Positions 8,076-16,661 of a DNA stretch of 55,183 bases are shown piece by piece. The notes beneath the pieces are model-generated. The model had not been told where the DNA came from. It searched no databases and worked only from the letters and a program-made list of their open reading frames with translations. The stretch is from Treponema sp. GTDB lineage: Bacteria > Spirochaetota > Spirochaetia > Treponematales > Breznakiellaceae. Both the position numbers and the translations under genes were made by a program. The stretch is taken from positions 1 through 55,183 of the forward strand of contig JAITJW010000147.1 in NCBI GenBank assembly GCA_031278715.1. The letters run 5' to 3'. Position 1 is the first letter of the stretch; every line of letters begins with the position of its first letter.

Positions 8076-9459
8076 GTTTGCGGGGAACTGCCAGCGCCGC
8101 GGCCTTGGAGTCCACGGTATTAAGGATGGCGGAAAGTCGGTCTTTTTCGATAAGGTCGATTAGTCGGGCCTCGGTATAGCGTTTTGCCTCTTCGGTAAAG
8201 GCTCCTACGGTGATGCATACTCCTTTACCGGCTTTAACTTCTTTAAGGTGGGAGTGGAAGTCGCGGACGATAAGTTCTCCTATGGAGCCTTGGGTGCGGA
8301 TAAAGCGGAACATGATCATGTCCGACCATTTTGGGGTATCTACATCTGCCTGAATATCTGCCCACTCGCTTTTGTTTACCGAAATATTGGTGATCTTGGT
8401 TTTTGCCTTGGGGAAATAGGTCATTACGATTTTGCGGCACAGGGCGACGAAATCTGCCGAGGGGGCCATAAGGTAGATCTGCAGGTTCCGGTTGGCGTTA
8501 AGTTCCTGGTACTTGTTGATAAGCATGTCCACATCTTTGTACTGGGGGGTTTCGTTCTGGATAAGGCGCAACAACTGGAGGGCTTTGGCTATATCGTTTT
8601 TGCCAAGGTACACTTGGGCAAGTTTGTAGCGTAGTTCTACCAGAACGTCGCTTTTGATGTTCTGGTGGCGTAAGCCAATCTCAAAATCCTGGATGGCGGT
8701 ATCTTCCTGGTGTTGTTCCAGGTTGATGCTGCCGGAAAGGAGGCAGGCGCGGGGGCCCATGACGGGATCGGCCCGCATGTGGCTGAATAGTCGCAGGGCC
8801 TGGTCGGCCTGATTTGCTTCGTAGTAGCACTCTGCCAGTGTAAAAAGGGACTCTTTGTCGTCGGGGGCCAGGTCTATGGCTTTGCGGATGTAGTTCATTG
8901 CCTCTTTGGCCTTTTTGACGCGGAACAGCGCATGTCCCAGGTATCGCAGGACGGCGGAACTTTCTGGTTCCTGTTTCCGGGCCTGATCCAGAAGCTGAAT
9001 GGCCCGTTCGTAGTTCTTCCGCTGGAATTCAAGGTAGCCTAGGTTGTAGTTCACCTCAAAATTATCCTGATGCAGGGAACGGGCGGCGGATAAGCCTTTA
9101 AGGGCTTCGTTGACCATGTTCTGCTTTAAGGCGGCAATGCCGTAGCGCAGATTTGCCTCGAATTCATCAACTCCCGAATTTCCCCCTGCCACTTCGATAA
9201 GGGTCTCATAGGTTTTCATGGCATCGGGCCAGGATTCGTCCTGGAAATAGATGTCCCCCATTTCCTGCAGGGCCTGGGGATCCCGTGGATTCTGGCTGAG
9301 GCGTTTAGTGGCGTTCCGTATGGTTGCGTCTTTCCCGCGTGTCCGGCGTCCTTTATCCGTGGATTTCCCGTCTCCTTTACGGTTTATGATGATCATAAAG
9401 GCGATAATGACTACTGCAAGTCCAATCACCGCAATAAGAATAGGGATTATTCCATTCAT
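8071..9459 (-). CDS. Membrane-anchored TPR protein, 462 aa
   Basis: An N-terminal membrane anchor (about residues 4-25) is followed by a basic linker and then tetratricopeptide repeats over about residues 50-320. Successive 34-residue helical pairs are visible, for example NYNLGYLEFQRKNYERAIQL and VLRYLGHALFRVKKAKEAMN. The C-terminal 140 residues form a non-TPR domain of unknown type. The protein is probably an inner-membrane scaffold facing the cytoplasm. It is divergent from the LysM/transglycosylase/FtsK genes, with a shared 252-bp control region. The stop codon lies inside a dispersed repeat, so the last few residues (AVPRKR) may be repeat-derived. Confidence 0.8.
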   Translation of the reverse strand: MNGIIPILIAVIGLAVVIIAFMIIINRKGDGKSTDKGRRTRGKDATIRNATKRLSQNPRDPQALQEMGDIYFQDESWPDAMKTYETLIEVAGGNSGVDEFEANLRYGIAALKQNMVNEALKGLSAARSLHQDNFEVNYNLGYLEFQRKNYERAIQLLDQARKQEPESSAVLRYLGHALFRVKKAKEAMNYIRKAIDLAPDDKESLFTLAECYYEANQADQALRLFSHMRADPVMGPRACLLSGSINLEQHQEDTAIQDFEIGLRHQNIKSDVLVELRYKLAQVYLGKNDIAKALQLLRLIQNETPQYKDVDMLINKYQELNANRNLQIYLMAPSADFVALCRKIVMTYFPKAKTKITNISVNKSEWADIQADVDTPKWSDMIMFRFIRTQGSIGELIVRDFHSHLKEVKAGKGVCITVGAFTEEAKRYTEARLIDLIEKDRLSAILNTVDSKAAALAVPRKR

Positions 9460-9523
9460 GACTCTATTATCGGCAAAATTTCAGAAGCTATTCAATTGAG
9501 TCGGGGTTAATTGTATAGAACCG

Positions 9524-9552
9524 ATGTGAACGACAGGGGGACCAATGTGAAC
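9524..9552 (+). promoter_or_regulatory. Direct-repeat operator candidate, 21-bp spacing
   Basis: ACC-G/A-ATGTGAAC occurs twice, with ATGTGAAC at 9524-9531 and 9545-9552. The 21-bp period equals two helical turns, placing both copies on one DNA face just upstream of the -35 box at 9555. This is a typical arrangement for an activator site. Confidence 0.45.
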
Positions 9553-9554
9553 CG

Positions 9555-9583
9555 TTGACAAATGGATAAAGTCCGCCTAAATT
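9555..9583 (+). promoter_or_regulatory. Promoter of the LysM-transglycosylase-ftsK operon
   Basis: TTGACA (9555-9560), a 17-bp spacer and TAAATT (9578-9583). The leader would be about 120 nt before ATG 9712, which is preceded by GGAAAGGAGCAGGACC, a good ribosome site. Confidence 0.6.
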
Positions 9584-9711
9584 TTGGAGATAACCTGAAA
9601 CGACATGTAGTGAAAACATAACGGAAACACCGATAATTTAAGCAGCCGTTCCACAATGACGGACCTGAGAGTTACGAACTACCCTGGATTTTTGGGAAAG
9701 GAGCAGGACCA

Positions 9712-10755
9712 ATGGCCGCGACTATTGGCATAAAGATCGCCAACGGCGAGTTCTACCCCATTATTGACGAGAATTCCAGCGTCAAGAAGAGGCTTGTGCT
9801 TACTACGGTTCACGATAAACAACAAAGTGTACAGATAGATTTATATAAAAGTCATACCAAGACTATGGCGGATGGGCTGTACATTGGCAGTCTTGTGGTA
9901 GAGGACATTAAGCCCAAAGAAAAGGGAGAACCCTCTATCGAGATGATCATTTCCTGCGATGCGGAAGGTCATATCAGCGCGGAGGCCCTGGACCTGGACA
10001 CTGATTCCAGGGGTCAGCATCAGTATTTGAGTGTATCCCTGAAATCTCTGGATGAGAACAACCGGGATATAGAGCTTCCCGATTTTGAACTGGAGCAGCA
10101 TGAGGTTTCCCAGGGGGGGCTTTATGAGCGGGCCGCTGCCATTAAAGAGGAGAAAAAACGGAAAAGGCGGCTTTGGCCCCTGGTGATTCTGCTTGGCGTC
10201 CTGGTGATCGCCGGTTGTCTGGCCCTGTTCTTCTTCCTTGTCCACGGTAAGAGTATTTTGAGTACGTCCCGGTCTGAGGTTCCGGAAATTCAGGGTATCC
10301 AGCCGGTCCCCAGCGCCCCGGTCCAATCCACCCAATCTGTCCAATCCGCTCAATCTGTCCAATCCGCCCAGCCTGCGACGGTCCCGTCTACCCAGAGTAC
10401 GGCCCCGGCGCTTAGTCAAAGTACGGATCCTGTTCCGGACGCGGGTTCCCCGGCTCCTTCGGTCCCCCCTGCTCCGCTGCCGGCGCCCCCGCTTATTGAG
10501 GCGCCGGCCCAGGCCGAACCGGCGCCGGTAGTAAGCAGGACCCGAAACCCTCCCGTGGCTTCCTACAAAGTCCCGGCTACTATCCCCAGGAACGGGGTAG
10601 CTTACAGAATCCGCTGGGGGGATACTCTATGGGACATTGCGGAGGCTTTTTACCGGGATCCCTGGCTTTACCCGCGGATTGCCCGGTATAACAGTATCAG
10701 AAACCCGGATCATATTATTTCCGGTACTACTATCCGTATACCTCCCAAAAATTAG
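9712..10755 (+). CDS. Hsp70-substrate-domain-like / membrane-anchored LysM protein
   Basis: Residues about 5-115 resemble the beta-sandwich substrate-binding domain of DnaK: KKRLVLTTVHDKQQSVQIDL corresponds to the 'vftTa.DnQ.sV.I.v.qGe' strand pair, GEPSIEMIISCDAEGHISAE to 'G.pqIevtFdiDanGil.vsA'. No ATPase domain is present. A basic patch (KEEKKRKRR) and a membrane segment (about 154-177) follow, then a Pro/Ser/Gln-rich linker with an 18-bp tandem duplication (10333-10368), and a C-terminal LysM domain (about 299-346) for peptidoglycan. By the positive-inside rule the Hsp70-like part is cytoplasmic and LysM periplasmic. It heads an operon with a lytic transglycosylase and FtsK. Confidence 0.75.
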   Translation: MAATIGIKIANGEFYPIIDENSSVKKRLVLTTVHDKQQSVQIDLYKSHTKTMADGLYIGSLVVEDIKPKEKGEPSIEMIISCDAEGHISAEALDLDTDSRGQHQYLSVSLKSLDENNRDIELPDFELEQHEVSQGGLYERAAAIKEEKKRKRRLWPLVILLGVLVIAGCLALFFFLVHGKSILSTSRSEVPEIQGIQPVPSAPVQSTQSVQSAQSVQSAQPATVPSTQSTAPALSQSTDPVPDAGSPAPSVPPAPLPAPPLIEAPAQAEPAPVVSRTRNPPVASYKVPATIPRNGVAYRIRWGDTLWDIAEAFYRDPWLYPRIARYNSIRNPDHIISGTTIRIPPKN

Positions 10756-13015
10756 AGCTTCTAAAGCCTTGGTGCTTGTACTGCCCTTATGTCTTCTCCT
10801 CTCCTGTGCCCATAGCAGGGCACATGGCTGGGCAGATGAGAATTTCCGGGCTTACTACCTGGGTCTGCGGGCGCTGGACCTTGCCCGTACCAGTTCGGAA
10901 GCGGGTGGGGATACGGAGGATAATCCGGCCTCTGAACTGCGGGACAGGGCCTACGCCTATTTTGAAGCGGCCCTTAAAAGTTCCAACCCCTATGTTTCAA
11001 ACAGCGCTGCTGAACAGTTGATCCTCCCCCTGCTGCAGGGGAACGTAGAGGTTCTTCCCAGCCATCTGAACGGGACTGCTCCCCGGCCCCTGGTGGCCGC
11101 GGCCCTTTACCGTCTGGGCCGTTACGGGGAGATTGCCGCGCTCTACGAAGAATCCGCGTCTTCCACGGCTACCGGGTTGTGGGACAGTCTGTTCCCCCAC
11201 CTGGCCCGGCTGCGGATTACCGGGGGCAGTACGGATGCCACACCCTCTGCCGGGATTGCGGATGCTGGCGGAGTTACGGATGCTACCGGGGCTTCGGATG
11301 CTGCCGCAGAGCTAAGGGATTTCCTCTTTGGGACGGCTTCCGGCCAAAGTCTCAGTTGGGCTGTGGACGAAATCCGCCGTTCACTCCCCGATTTGCTCAG
11401 TGAACCGGAAGAAGCTGTCCTGAAAGGTCGGCTTGCCACTGCCCGTTCCTCTTTCGAGACCGGCCTTAGCCTGTTCCGGGTGGCTCTGGAGGCTCAGCCT
11501 GGACTTTTTCAGCGTTACCCCGCTCTGATCACCGATCTGGGCCGCTGTTTTCAGTTTACCGGTTCGGAAAACGAGGGGATCGATCTCTTTCTGGAATGGG
11601 AACGGGGGGCCTCTTCCGCGGCCCTGCGGTACCAGTTTCTCTACTTTGCCGGCAGGATCGCACGGGCCAGGGGCGATTACAACCGCAGCCGGGAATTTTT
11701 TACCCAGGCCCTGGTCTTTGTGCCGGACAATCTTCAGGAAGACGCCTGTGTCTGGTACATCATGGATACCGCCCTTAGAGACCCTGCCGCAGACCCCCTG
11801 ACCCTGCTGACAATCTGGTCGCCCCGCTGGAACGATCCTCCCTATTTTGACGATATTCTGGACCAGATAGCCTGTTCCCTGGCCTCCTCGGGGCAGTGGC
11901 AGCGTTTCCCCGATGTTTTGGCGCTTCTCCAGGGCGTCGCAAGCCGGGCTTCTATAGCGAAATACGCCTATATCAGCGGCCGGGCCACAGCCTTGGGTCT
12001 TGCTCCGGCGAGGGGAAGTCCCGGCGGTGAGACGGCGCAAGGGGAGGCCGCACAAGGGGAAGCAGCACAAGGGGAGGCGGCGCAGGCCGCGCTTCGCTTC
12101 TTCAGCCTGGCCTATGAAGCGGGGGAAGGGGCCCTCTACTACCGGGCCCTGAGCGCCTATTTTCTGGGGGAACCCTTCCTGGACCTCAAAAATGACGACT
12201 CAAGTTCGCCGGACGGATCGCGTAACAAGGGGAAGCTGGAATCGGCCTACGCCACGGATTATCCCCACTTCCGGGAAATGGAATTCCTCTTGGGTTTCTT
12301 TGACGCCGGTATCTCCGGCCTTGTCCTGCCCTGGATAGATACTATGACGGAGGAACTGTCTATCGGGGAATTGCGGGTTCTGGCGGAAGCTATGGAGGCT
12401 GCAGGGAACCACGCCGGGCAAATCAGGCTAGTTTCCGTGTATATGGACCGGGATGACTACGAGATCAGCCGGCGGGACCTGGAACTTCTAAGCCCCCGGC
12501 CCTTTCAGGATCTGGTAGAGGGGGAAGCCCGCCGTGCCGGCCTTGCCCCGGAACTGTTCTACGGTCTTATCCGCACGGAAAGCGCTTTTCAGGCGGAAAT
12601 TGTCTCATGGGCGGGGGCGGTGGGTCTGACCCAGCTTATGCCCGCCACCGCAGTGGATATGGCGGGCCGGATCCGCGCGCGGGGGGGACCAAACTACACC
12701 GATGACATGGACCTGCAGAATCCGGAGATCAATCTTCACATCGGCGCTTATTACCTGGCCTATCTCCGGGACCTTATCGAGAATCCCCTGCTTAGTATTC
12801 TGGCCTACAACGGCGGTATGAACCGGGTCCGGCGCTGGTACCGGGAAGCCGCAGAAAACTTTGTCCCCACCCTGCCTGGGGACCTGTTTCTTGAGACCGT
12901 TGAACTGGTCGAAACCAGGAACTACGGCAGAAAAGTCGTTTCCGCAGCCCTGATGTACGGTTATCTCTACTACGATGTGAAGCCGGATCCCTTTTTGGCC
13001 GATATATGCAGGTAG
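10751..13015 (+). CDS. Lytic transglycosylase (SLT family) lipoprotein
   Basis: The C-terminal part carries a lytic transglycosylase domain: catalytic Glu in LIRTESAF, then AVGLTQLMPATA, HIGAYYLAYL and LSILAYNGGMNRV. It should cleave peptidoglycan glycan strands. The N-terminus reads as a lipoprotein signal ending LCLLLSC. The start is unclear: no ATG lies near the signal. A rare ATT at 10751 (overlapping the previous stop as ATTAG) would give MRASKALVLVLPLCLLLSC; TTG 10769 or TTG 10637 are alternatives. The middle region is helical-repeat-like. An Ala/Glu/Gln-rich stretch is encoded by about four 15-bp repeats (12026-12085). It is followed after 12 bp by ftsK. Confidence 0.85.
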   Translation: MRASKALVLVLPLCLLLSCAHSRAHGWADENFRAYYLGLRALDLARTSSEAGGDTEDNPASELRDRAYAYFEAALKSSNPYVSNSAAEQLILPLLQGNVEVLPSHLNGTAPRPLVAAALYRLGRYGEIAALYEESASSTATGLWDSLFPHLARLRITGGSTDATPSAGIADAGGVTDATGASDAAAELRDFLFGTASGQSLSWAVDEIRRSLPDLLSEPEEAVLKGRLATARSSFETGLSLFRVALEAQPGLFQRYPALITDLGRCFQFTGSENEGIDLFLEWERGASSAALRYQFLYFAGRIARARGDYNRSREFFTQALVFVPDNLQEDACVWYIMDTALRDPAADPLTLLTIWSPRWNDPPYFDDILDQIACSLASSGQWQRFPDVLALLQGVASRASIAKYAYISGRATALGLAPARGSPGGETAQGEAAQGEAAQGEAAQAALRFFSLAYEAGEGALYYRALSAYFLGEPFLDLKNDDSSSPDGSRNKGKLESAYATDYPHFREMEFLLGFFDAGISGLVLPWIDTMTEELSIGELRVLAEAMEAAGNHAGQIRLVSVYMDRDDYEISRRDLELLSPRPFQDLVEGEARRAGLAPELFYGLIRTESAFQAEIVSWAGAVGLTQLMPATAVDMAGRIRARGGPNYTDDMDLQNPEINLHIGAYYLAYLRDLIENPLLSILAYNGGMNRVRRWYREAAENFVPTLPGDLFLETVELVETRNYGRKVVSAALMYGYLYYDVKPDPFLADICR
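12026..12085 (+). repeat. In-frame 15-bp tandem repeat (about 4 units) in the transglycosylase gene
   Basis: Units of the type GGGGAGGCCGCACAA encode GEAAQ and run head to tail. Unit gain or loss would keep the frame and change a flexible segment of the protein. Confidence 0.65.
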
Positions 13016-13027
13016 GAGGGAGGGGCC

Positions 13028-15316
13028 GTGCCGCTATCTACGACAAAATACCGGATTATCGCCATAGGTACCGCAATCGTCCTGGGACTCTGCTCCCTGG
13101 CCTTAACCATTGCCATTACCGGGGCCATTCTGGGTCTTCCCGGTTTCGGTTCCGGTCCCGGCGCCTTCCTGGCCGCCTGCTATGGTCTTTTGGCTCTGGG
13201 TGTTCCCGCTTTCCTGTTCTACGCCGCCATCATCCTTGTGGACAAGGAATGGCGGCCTGACCGTATCTTTATCCTGGCGGTGAGCCTTTTCCCCTTTATG
13301 ACTCTTGCCACCGGGGTAGTTTTTGTCCGGGAGTACGACAGCCGTGCGGGTCAGTATTTTTTTCTGGCCTGGGCCGGCAAGACCGGTTTTAGTTTTACCA
13401 TCGTGGTACTTACGGTCCTGGAAGTTCTGACCATCACGATCCTGAAAGTTCTCCTCTTTCCCCGGCCCGGTTCACCTGCCTGGTCCTTCCACGTGAAAAT
13501 TCCCGCCTTTGCGCTGTTTAAAAAAATGGCGTCTGGCGCCAAGGCGTCTGGCGCCAAGGCTGCTTACACCATGCCCGGAACGGTGTCTGATACCGCCGAA
13601 ACAGTGTCTGAGGCTGCCGGCATCGGTTTCCCCTCCCCAAAACCCCTTGCCTCGGTCCAGGCCTTTAAGAAACTGGAACGCCGCCTGGCCGGGGAACCGG
13701 AAGAACAGGCCCCCCCCGGGGCCGGTGCGGAGGACACGGAACCTGAGACGGATGAACCCCCCGCCGGGGGCGCGGAACCCGGCCCTGACACGGGCAGCCT
13801 TGACCCGGAGGGGCCTGACCCGGAGGACATTGGGACCGGAACGCCGGTAGAAGTGGTGTCCGTCAAACCCAGGCCCGTACCCAAAACCAAAATCCGTGGT
13901 TCCTGGAAAGTTCCGGTGGATATTCTTAATCACTACCCCGACGGTGAATACTGGATCATTGATGAAGCCACCAGAGCTGCTGCCGTTACGCTGCGGGCAA
14001 CGCTGGAAGAATTCCACATCCAGGCTGAGGTTACGGGAATCCGCAAGGGGCCGGTTATCACGATGTTCGAGATTCTCCCCGCTCCGGGGGTCAAACTCTC
14101 CAAAATCGTGAATCTTCAGGACAATATCGCCCTCAGACTGGCGGCCTCATCGGTACGGATCGTGGCCCCCATACCGGGAAAGCACGCCGTAGGCATCGAG
14201 GTCCCCAACGCCAGACGGAACATCGTTTCTTTCCGGGAAATTATCGAAGGGGAACTCCACCGGGAGGGAAAAAGGGAAGCCCAAATCCCCGTAGTCCTGG
14301 GTAAGGACATTACCGGTGAAGCCCAAACCGCCGATCTGTCCCAGATGCCCCACCTCCTCATTGCCGGGGCTACGGGTTCAGGAAAATCCGTCTGCGTCAA
14401 TTCCATGATCCTCTCTATCCTGTACCAGAAGGCCCCGGCGGAGTGCCGCCTTATCCTCATTGACCCCAAGATCGTGGAACTAAAACTGTACAACGACATC
14501 CCCCACCTCCTAACCCCGGTAATCACCGAGCCCAAGCGGGCATTCCAGGCCCTGCAGTACCTTATCTGCGAGATGGAACGCCGCTACGCCTGCCTTGACT
14601 CTATGGGGGTCAGGGATATTAAAAGCTACAACAGGCGTATCAAGGAACGGAGCATCGCCGCGGAGTACCTTCCCTACATTGTGGTTGTTATTGACGAGTT
14701 TGCGGACCTTATGGCCACCACCGGCAAGGAACTTGAAAGTACCGTCGCCCGCCTTGCCGCCATGAGCAGGGCTGTGGGAATCCACATGGTCCTTGCCACC
14801 CAGCGTCCCTCCATCGACGTTATCACCGGGCTTATCAAGGCCAACATCCCCAGCCGCATCGCCTTCATGGTGGCCAGCAAAATGGACAGCCGCATCATCA
14901 TTGACCAGGTAGGGGCAGAAAAGCTGCTGGGCAAGGGGGACATGCTCTACGCCGGCGCCATAGACCCCTTCCCCATCCGCATGCAGGGGGCCTTTATTTC
15001 GGAAGAAGAAGTAGAAACCGTGGTGGAACACATTAAAACCCTGGGCAAACCCGACTACATTGATGATGAGATTTTCTATGACGATGAGGATGATGCCGAC
15101 CCCTCCCTCTTCAGCGAGGGGGACGATCCCCTATACGAAAAGGCCCTGGAAATCGTCCTGCAGCAGGGCAAGGCCAGCGCCAGCTACATCCAGCGCCGCC
15201 TCAAAATCGGCTACAACCGCGCCGCCCGGCTTGTGGAACTTATGGAACAAAAGGGTGTGGTGGGCCCGGCCCAGGGCTCCAGGCCCCGGGAACTACTGCG
15301 GGCCTTTAGTTCTTAA
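13028..15316 (+). CDS. ftsK: FtsK/SpoIIIE-type DNA translocase
   Basis: It pumps chromosomal DNA at the division septum. The start is GTG 13028, preceded by GTAGGAGGGAGGGGCC. Four membrane segments occupy about residues 8-150; a Pro/Glu-rich linker follows. The motor has a beta-type subdomain, Walker A GATGSGKS, Walker B YIVVVIDEFADLM, and the conserved stretches ATQRPSIDVITGLIKANIPS and DQVGAEKLLGKGDMLY. A winged-helix gamma domain (about 690-750, KASASYIQRRLKIGYNRAAR) for recognising orientation sequences ends the protein. At 762 aa it is of SpoIIIE size. It shares an operon with the LysM protein and the transglycosylase, linking septal cell-wall work with chromosome segregation, and ends 4 bp into the convergent dehydrogenase gene. 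Confidence 0.95.
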   Translation: MPLSTTKYRIIAIGTAIVLGLCSLALTIAITGAILGLPGFGSGPGAFLAACYGLLALGVPAFLFYAAIILVDKEWRPDRIFILAVSLFPFMTLATGVVFVREYDSRAGQYFFLAWAGKTGFSFTIVVLTVLEVLTITILKVLLFPRPGSPAWSFHVKIPAFALFKKMASGAKASGAKAAYTMPGTVSDTAETVSEAAGIGFPSPKPLASVQAFKKLERRLAGEPEEQAPPGAGAEDTEPETDEPPAGGAEPGPDTGSLDPEGPDPEDIGTGTPVEVVSVKPRPVPKTKIRGSWKVPVDILNHYPDGEYWIIDEATRAAAVTLRATLEEFHIQAEVTGIRKGPVITMFEILPAPGVKLSKIVNLQDNIALRLAASSVRIVAPIPGKHAVGIEVPNARRNIVSFREIIEGELHREGKREAQIPVVLGKDITGEAQTADLSQMPHLLIAGATGSGKSVCVNSMILSILYQKAPAECRLILIDPKIVELKLYNDIPHLLTPVITEPKRAFQALQYLICEMERRYACLDSMGVRDIKSYNRRIKERSIAAEYLPYIVVVIDEFADLMATTGKELESTVARLAAMSRAVGIHMVLATQRPSIDVITGLIKANIPSRIAFMVASKMDSRIIIDQVGAEKLLGKGDMLYAGAIDPFPIRMQGAFISEEEVETVVEHIKTLGKPDYIDDEIFYDDEDDADPSLFSEGDDPLYEKALEIVLQQGKASASYIQRRLKIGYNRAARLVELMEQKGVVGPAQGSRPRELLRAFSS

Positions 15317-16590
15317 ATCTCCGGCGCGTTTTTCAAAACGTAATCTTCCGCCTCTTTACACCAAAGCTGGTTATTTTTCGCGGCTATGTCCGCCAGGACT
15401 TTCCAGAAGGGATCGGTTTTTCCTTTTTCTGCAAAGTCCGCGATGGCGGTAAGGGGAAGGTTCTTATGGGTGTAGATAAGTTTTTTACCACCGGGGATCT
15501 TCTCCAGGTTGATGGTAGTTTCGGGGACCGCGTTAAGACCACCTACATGGGTAACCAGCGCCGAGGGGTTGAGCTGTTTTGCGGCCATCATGGTGATGGA
15601 CTCTTTGAGGTCGCTGGTGTTCCCGCCGGAAGTTCCCACTACATGATGGAATTCGTAGTGAACATTGTAAAAGTTAAACATAGCCGAAAAAGCCTGATCG
15701 GTGGGACCCGCAAAGAAGTTAAGGCAGCCGTCGCTGCCCAAAAGTTTATCGCCCATTTCAACGACAGGTTTCACAGGCGCAAAAACAAAAACATCGTCGT
15801 AGAGTCTGCCGCCGTTCAATTCCTTTAAGAAGGCAACCGGATCGGCTATGTCCCTGGTGTTTACATATTCAAGGCTTACGCCGAATTTTGCCGCTTCTGC
15901 GGGGCTGAAGATCGAAGCCGCCCGTTTTAGCCGTGCATCGTCAATGTCGGTTACTGCCAGAAATTTCGGTTTCCGGGGGTTGTGTACGGCGTAGTCGATG
16001 GCGCCCAGCCCCATAGGGCCTGCTGCAGCCAGAAGGGCAAGGGAACCTCCTTCGGCAATTCCCATATTGTGAATATATGAACCGCCGTGGGTGTGGTACT
16101 GCGCATGGTACGCGCCGATAATGCAGGACATGGGTTCCGCAAGGGAACCGAGGTAAAAGCTGTCGGCACTGTAGTCCAGGAGGCAGCCCATTTCCATGAC
16201 TTCCTTTGGAATGACGATATAAGTTGCATCGCCGCCTATATACTGATACGAATAGCCCGGAGACCAGAGGCTGGCCCTACCATCCTTGCCGGGCACGTTG
16301 AGGGCGGGTTGAATGGCAAATTTGTCGCCGGCCCTGAATTGGCTTTTCCATGCGGCGCCCACCTCTACCAGTTCCCCGCAGAATTCATGGCCGATGATAA
16401 TGGGGCAAGCGGCCAGATCCTGCCGTACCCGTTTGTGGTTGTTACCCTGCATGGCAAGCTTGTGGCTGGACATGCAGATTGAGTCGGAAATAACCCGTGC
16501 CAGAATCTCATCGTCCTTTATTTTCGGCAATTCAAATTCCTCAAGCCTTAGATCGTGCTGACCGTAAATACGTACCGCCTGGGTTTTCAT
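15313..16590 (-). CDS. Zinc-type alcohol/polyol dehydrogenase, L-sorbose-1-phosphate reductase (SorE)-like
   Basis: A medium-chain dehydrogenase of 425 aa. Zinc-site motifs are seen: ISDSICMSSHKLAMQGNN at the first catalytic site, GHEFCGELVEVG at the second, and a Rossmann segment around AAAGPMGLGAIDYAVH. The extended length, SICMS motif and C-terminal region resemble SorE, which reduces L-sorbose 1-phosphate to D-glucitol 6-phosphate. The usual four-cysteine structural zinc loop is not evident. It is the last gene of the DeoR-led operon, 71 bp after the SDR gene. A SorE-like plus glucitol-6-phosphate-dehydrogenase-like pair is the known sorbose route, but the actual substrate here is inference. 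Confidence 0.8.
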   Translation of the reverse strand: MKTQAVRIYGQHDLRLEEFELPKIKDDEILARVISDSICMSSHKLAMQGNNHKRVRQDLAACPIIIGHEFCGELVEVGAAWKSQFRAGDKFAIQPALNVPGKDGRASLWSPGYSYQYIGGDATYIVIPKEVMEMGCLLDYSADSFYLGSLAEPMSCIIGAYHAQYHTHGGSYIHNMGIAEGGSLALLAAAGPMGLGAIDYAVHNPRKPKFLAVTDIDDARLKRAASIFSPAEAAKFGVSLEYVNTRDIADPVAFLKELNGGRLYDDVFVFAPVKPVVEMGDKLLGSDGCLNFFAGPTDQAFSAMFNFYNVHYEFHHVVGTSGGNTSDLKESITMMAAKQLNPSALVTHVGGLNAVPETTINLEKIPGGKKLIYTHKNLPLTAIADFAEKGKTDPFWKVLADIAAKNNQLWCKEAEDYVLKNAPEI

Positions 16591-16661
16591 TATTGTATCT
16601 CCTTAACATGTAGTTCAGATGGTCTTGCAAGGCAAAACCGCAATGACTTGAACGCCACAGC

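Noticed and set aside
15313-16590. Threonine dehydrogenase or simple alcohol dehydrogenase
   Set aside because: The length, SICMS catalytic segment and missing structural zinc cysteines fit SorE-like enzymes better.
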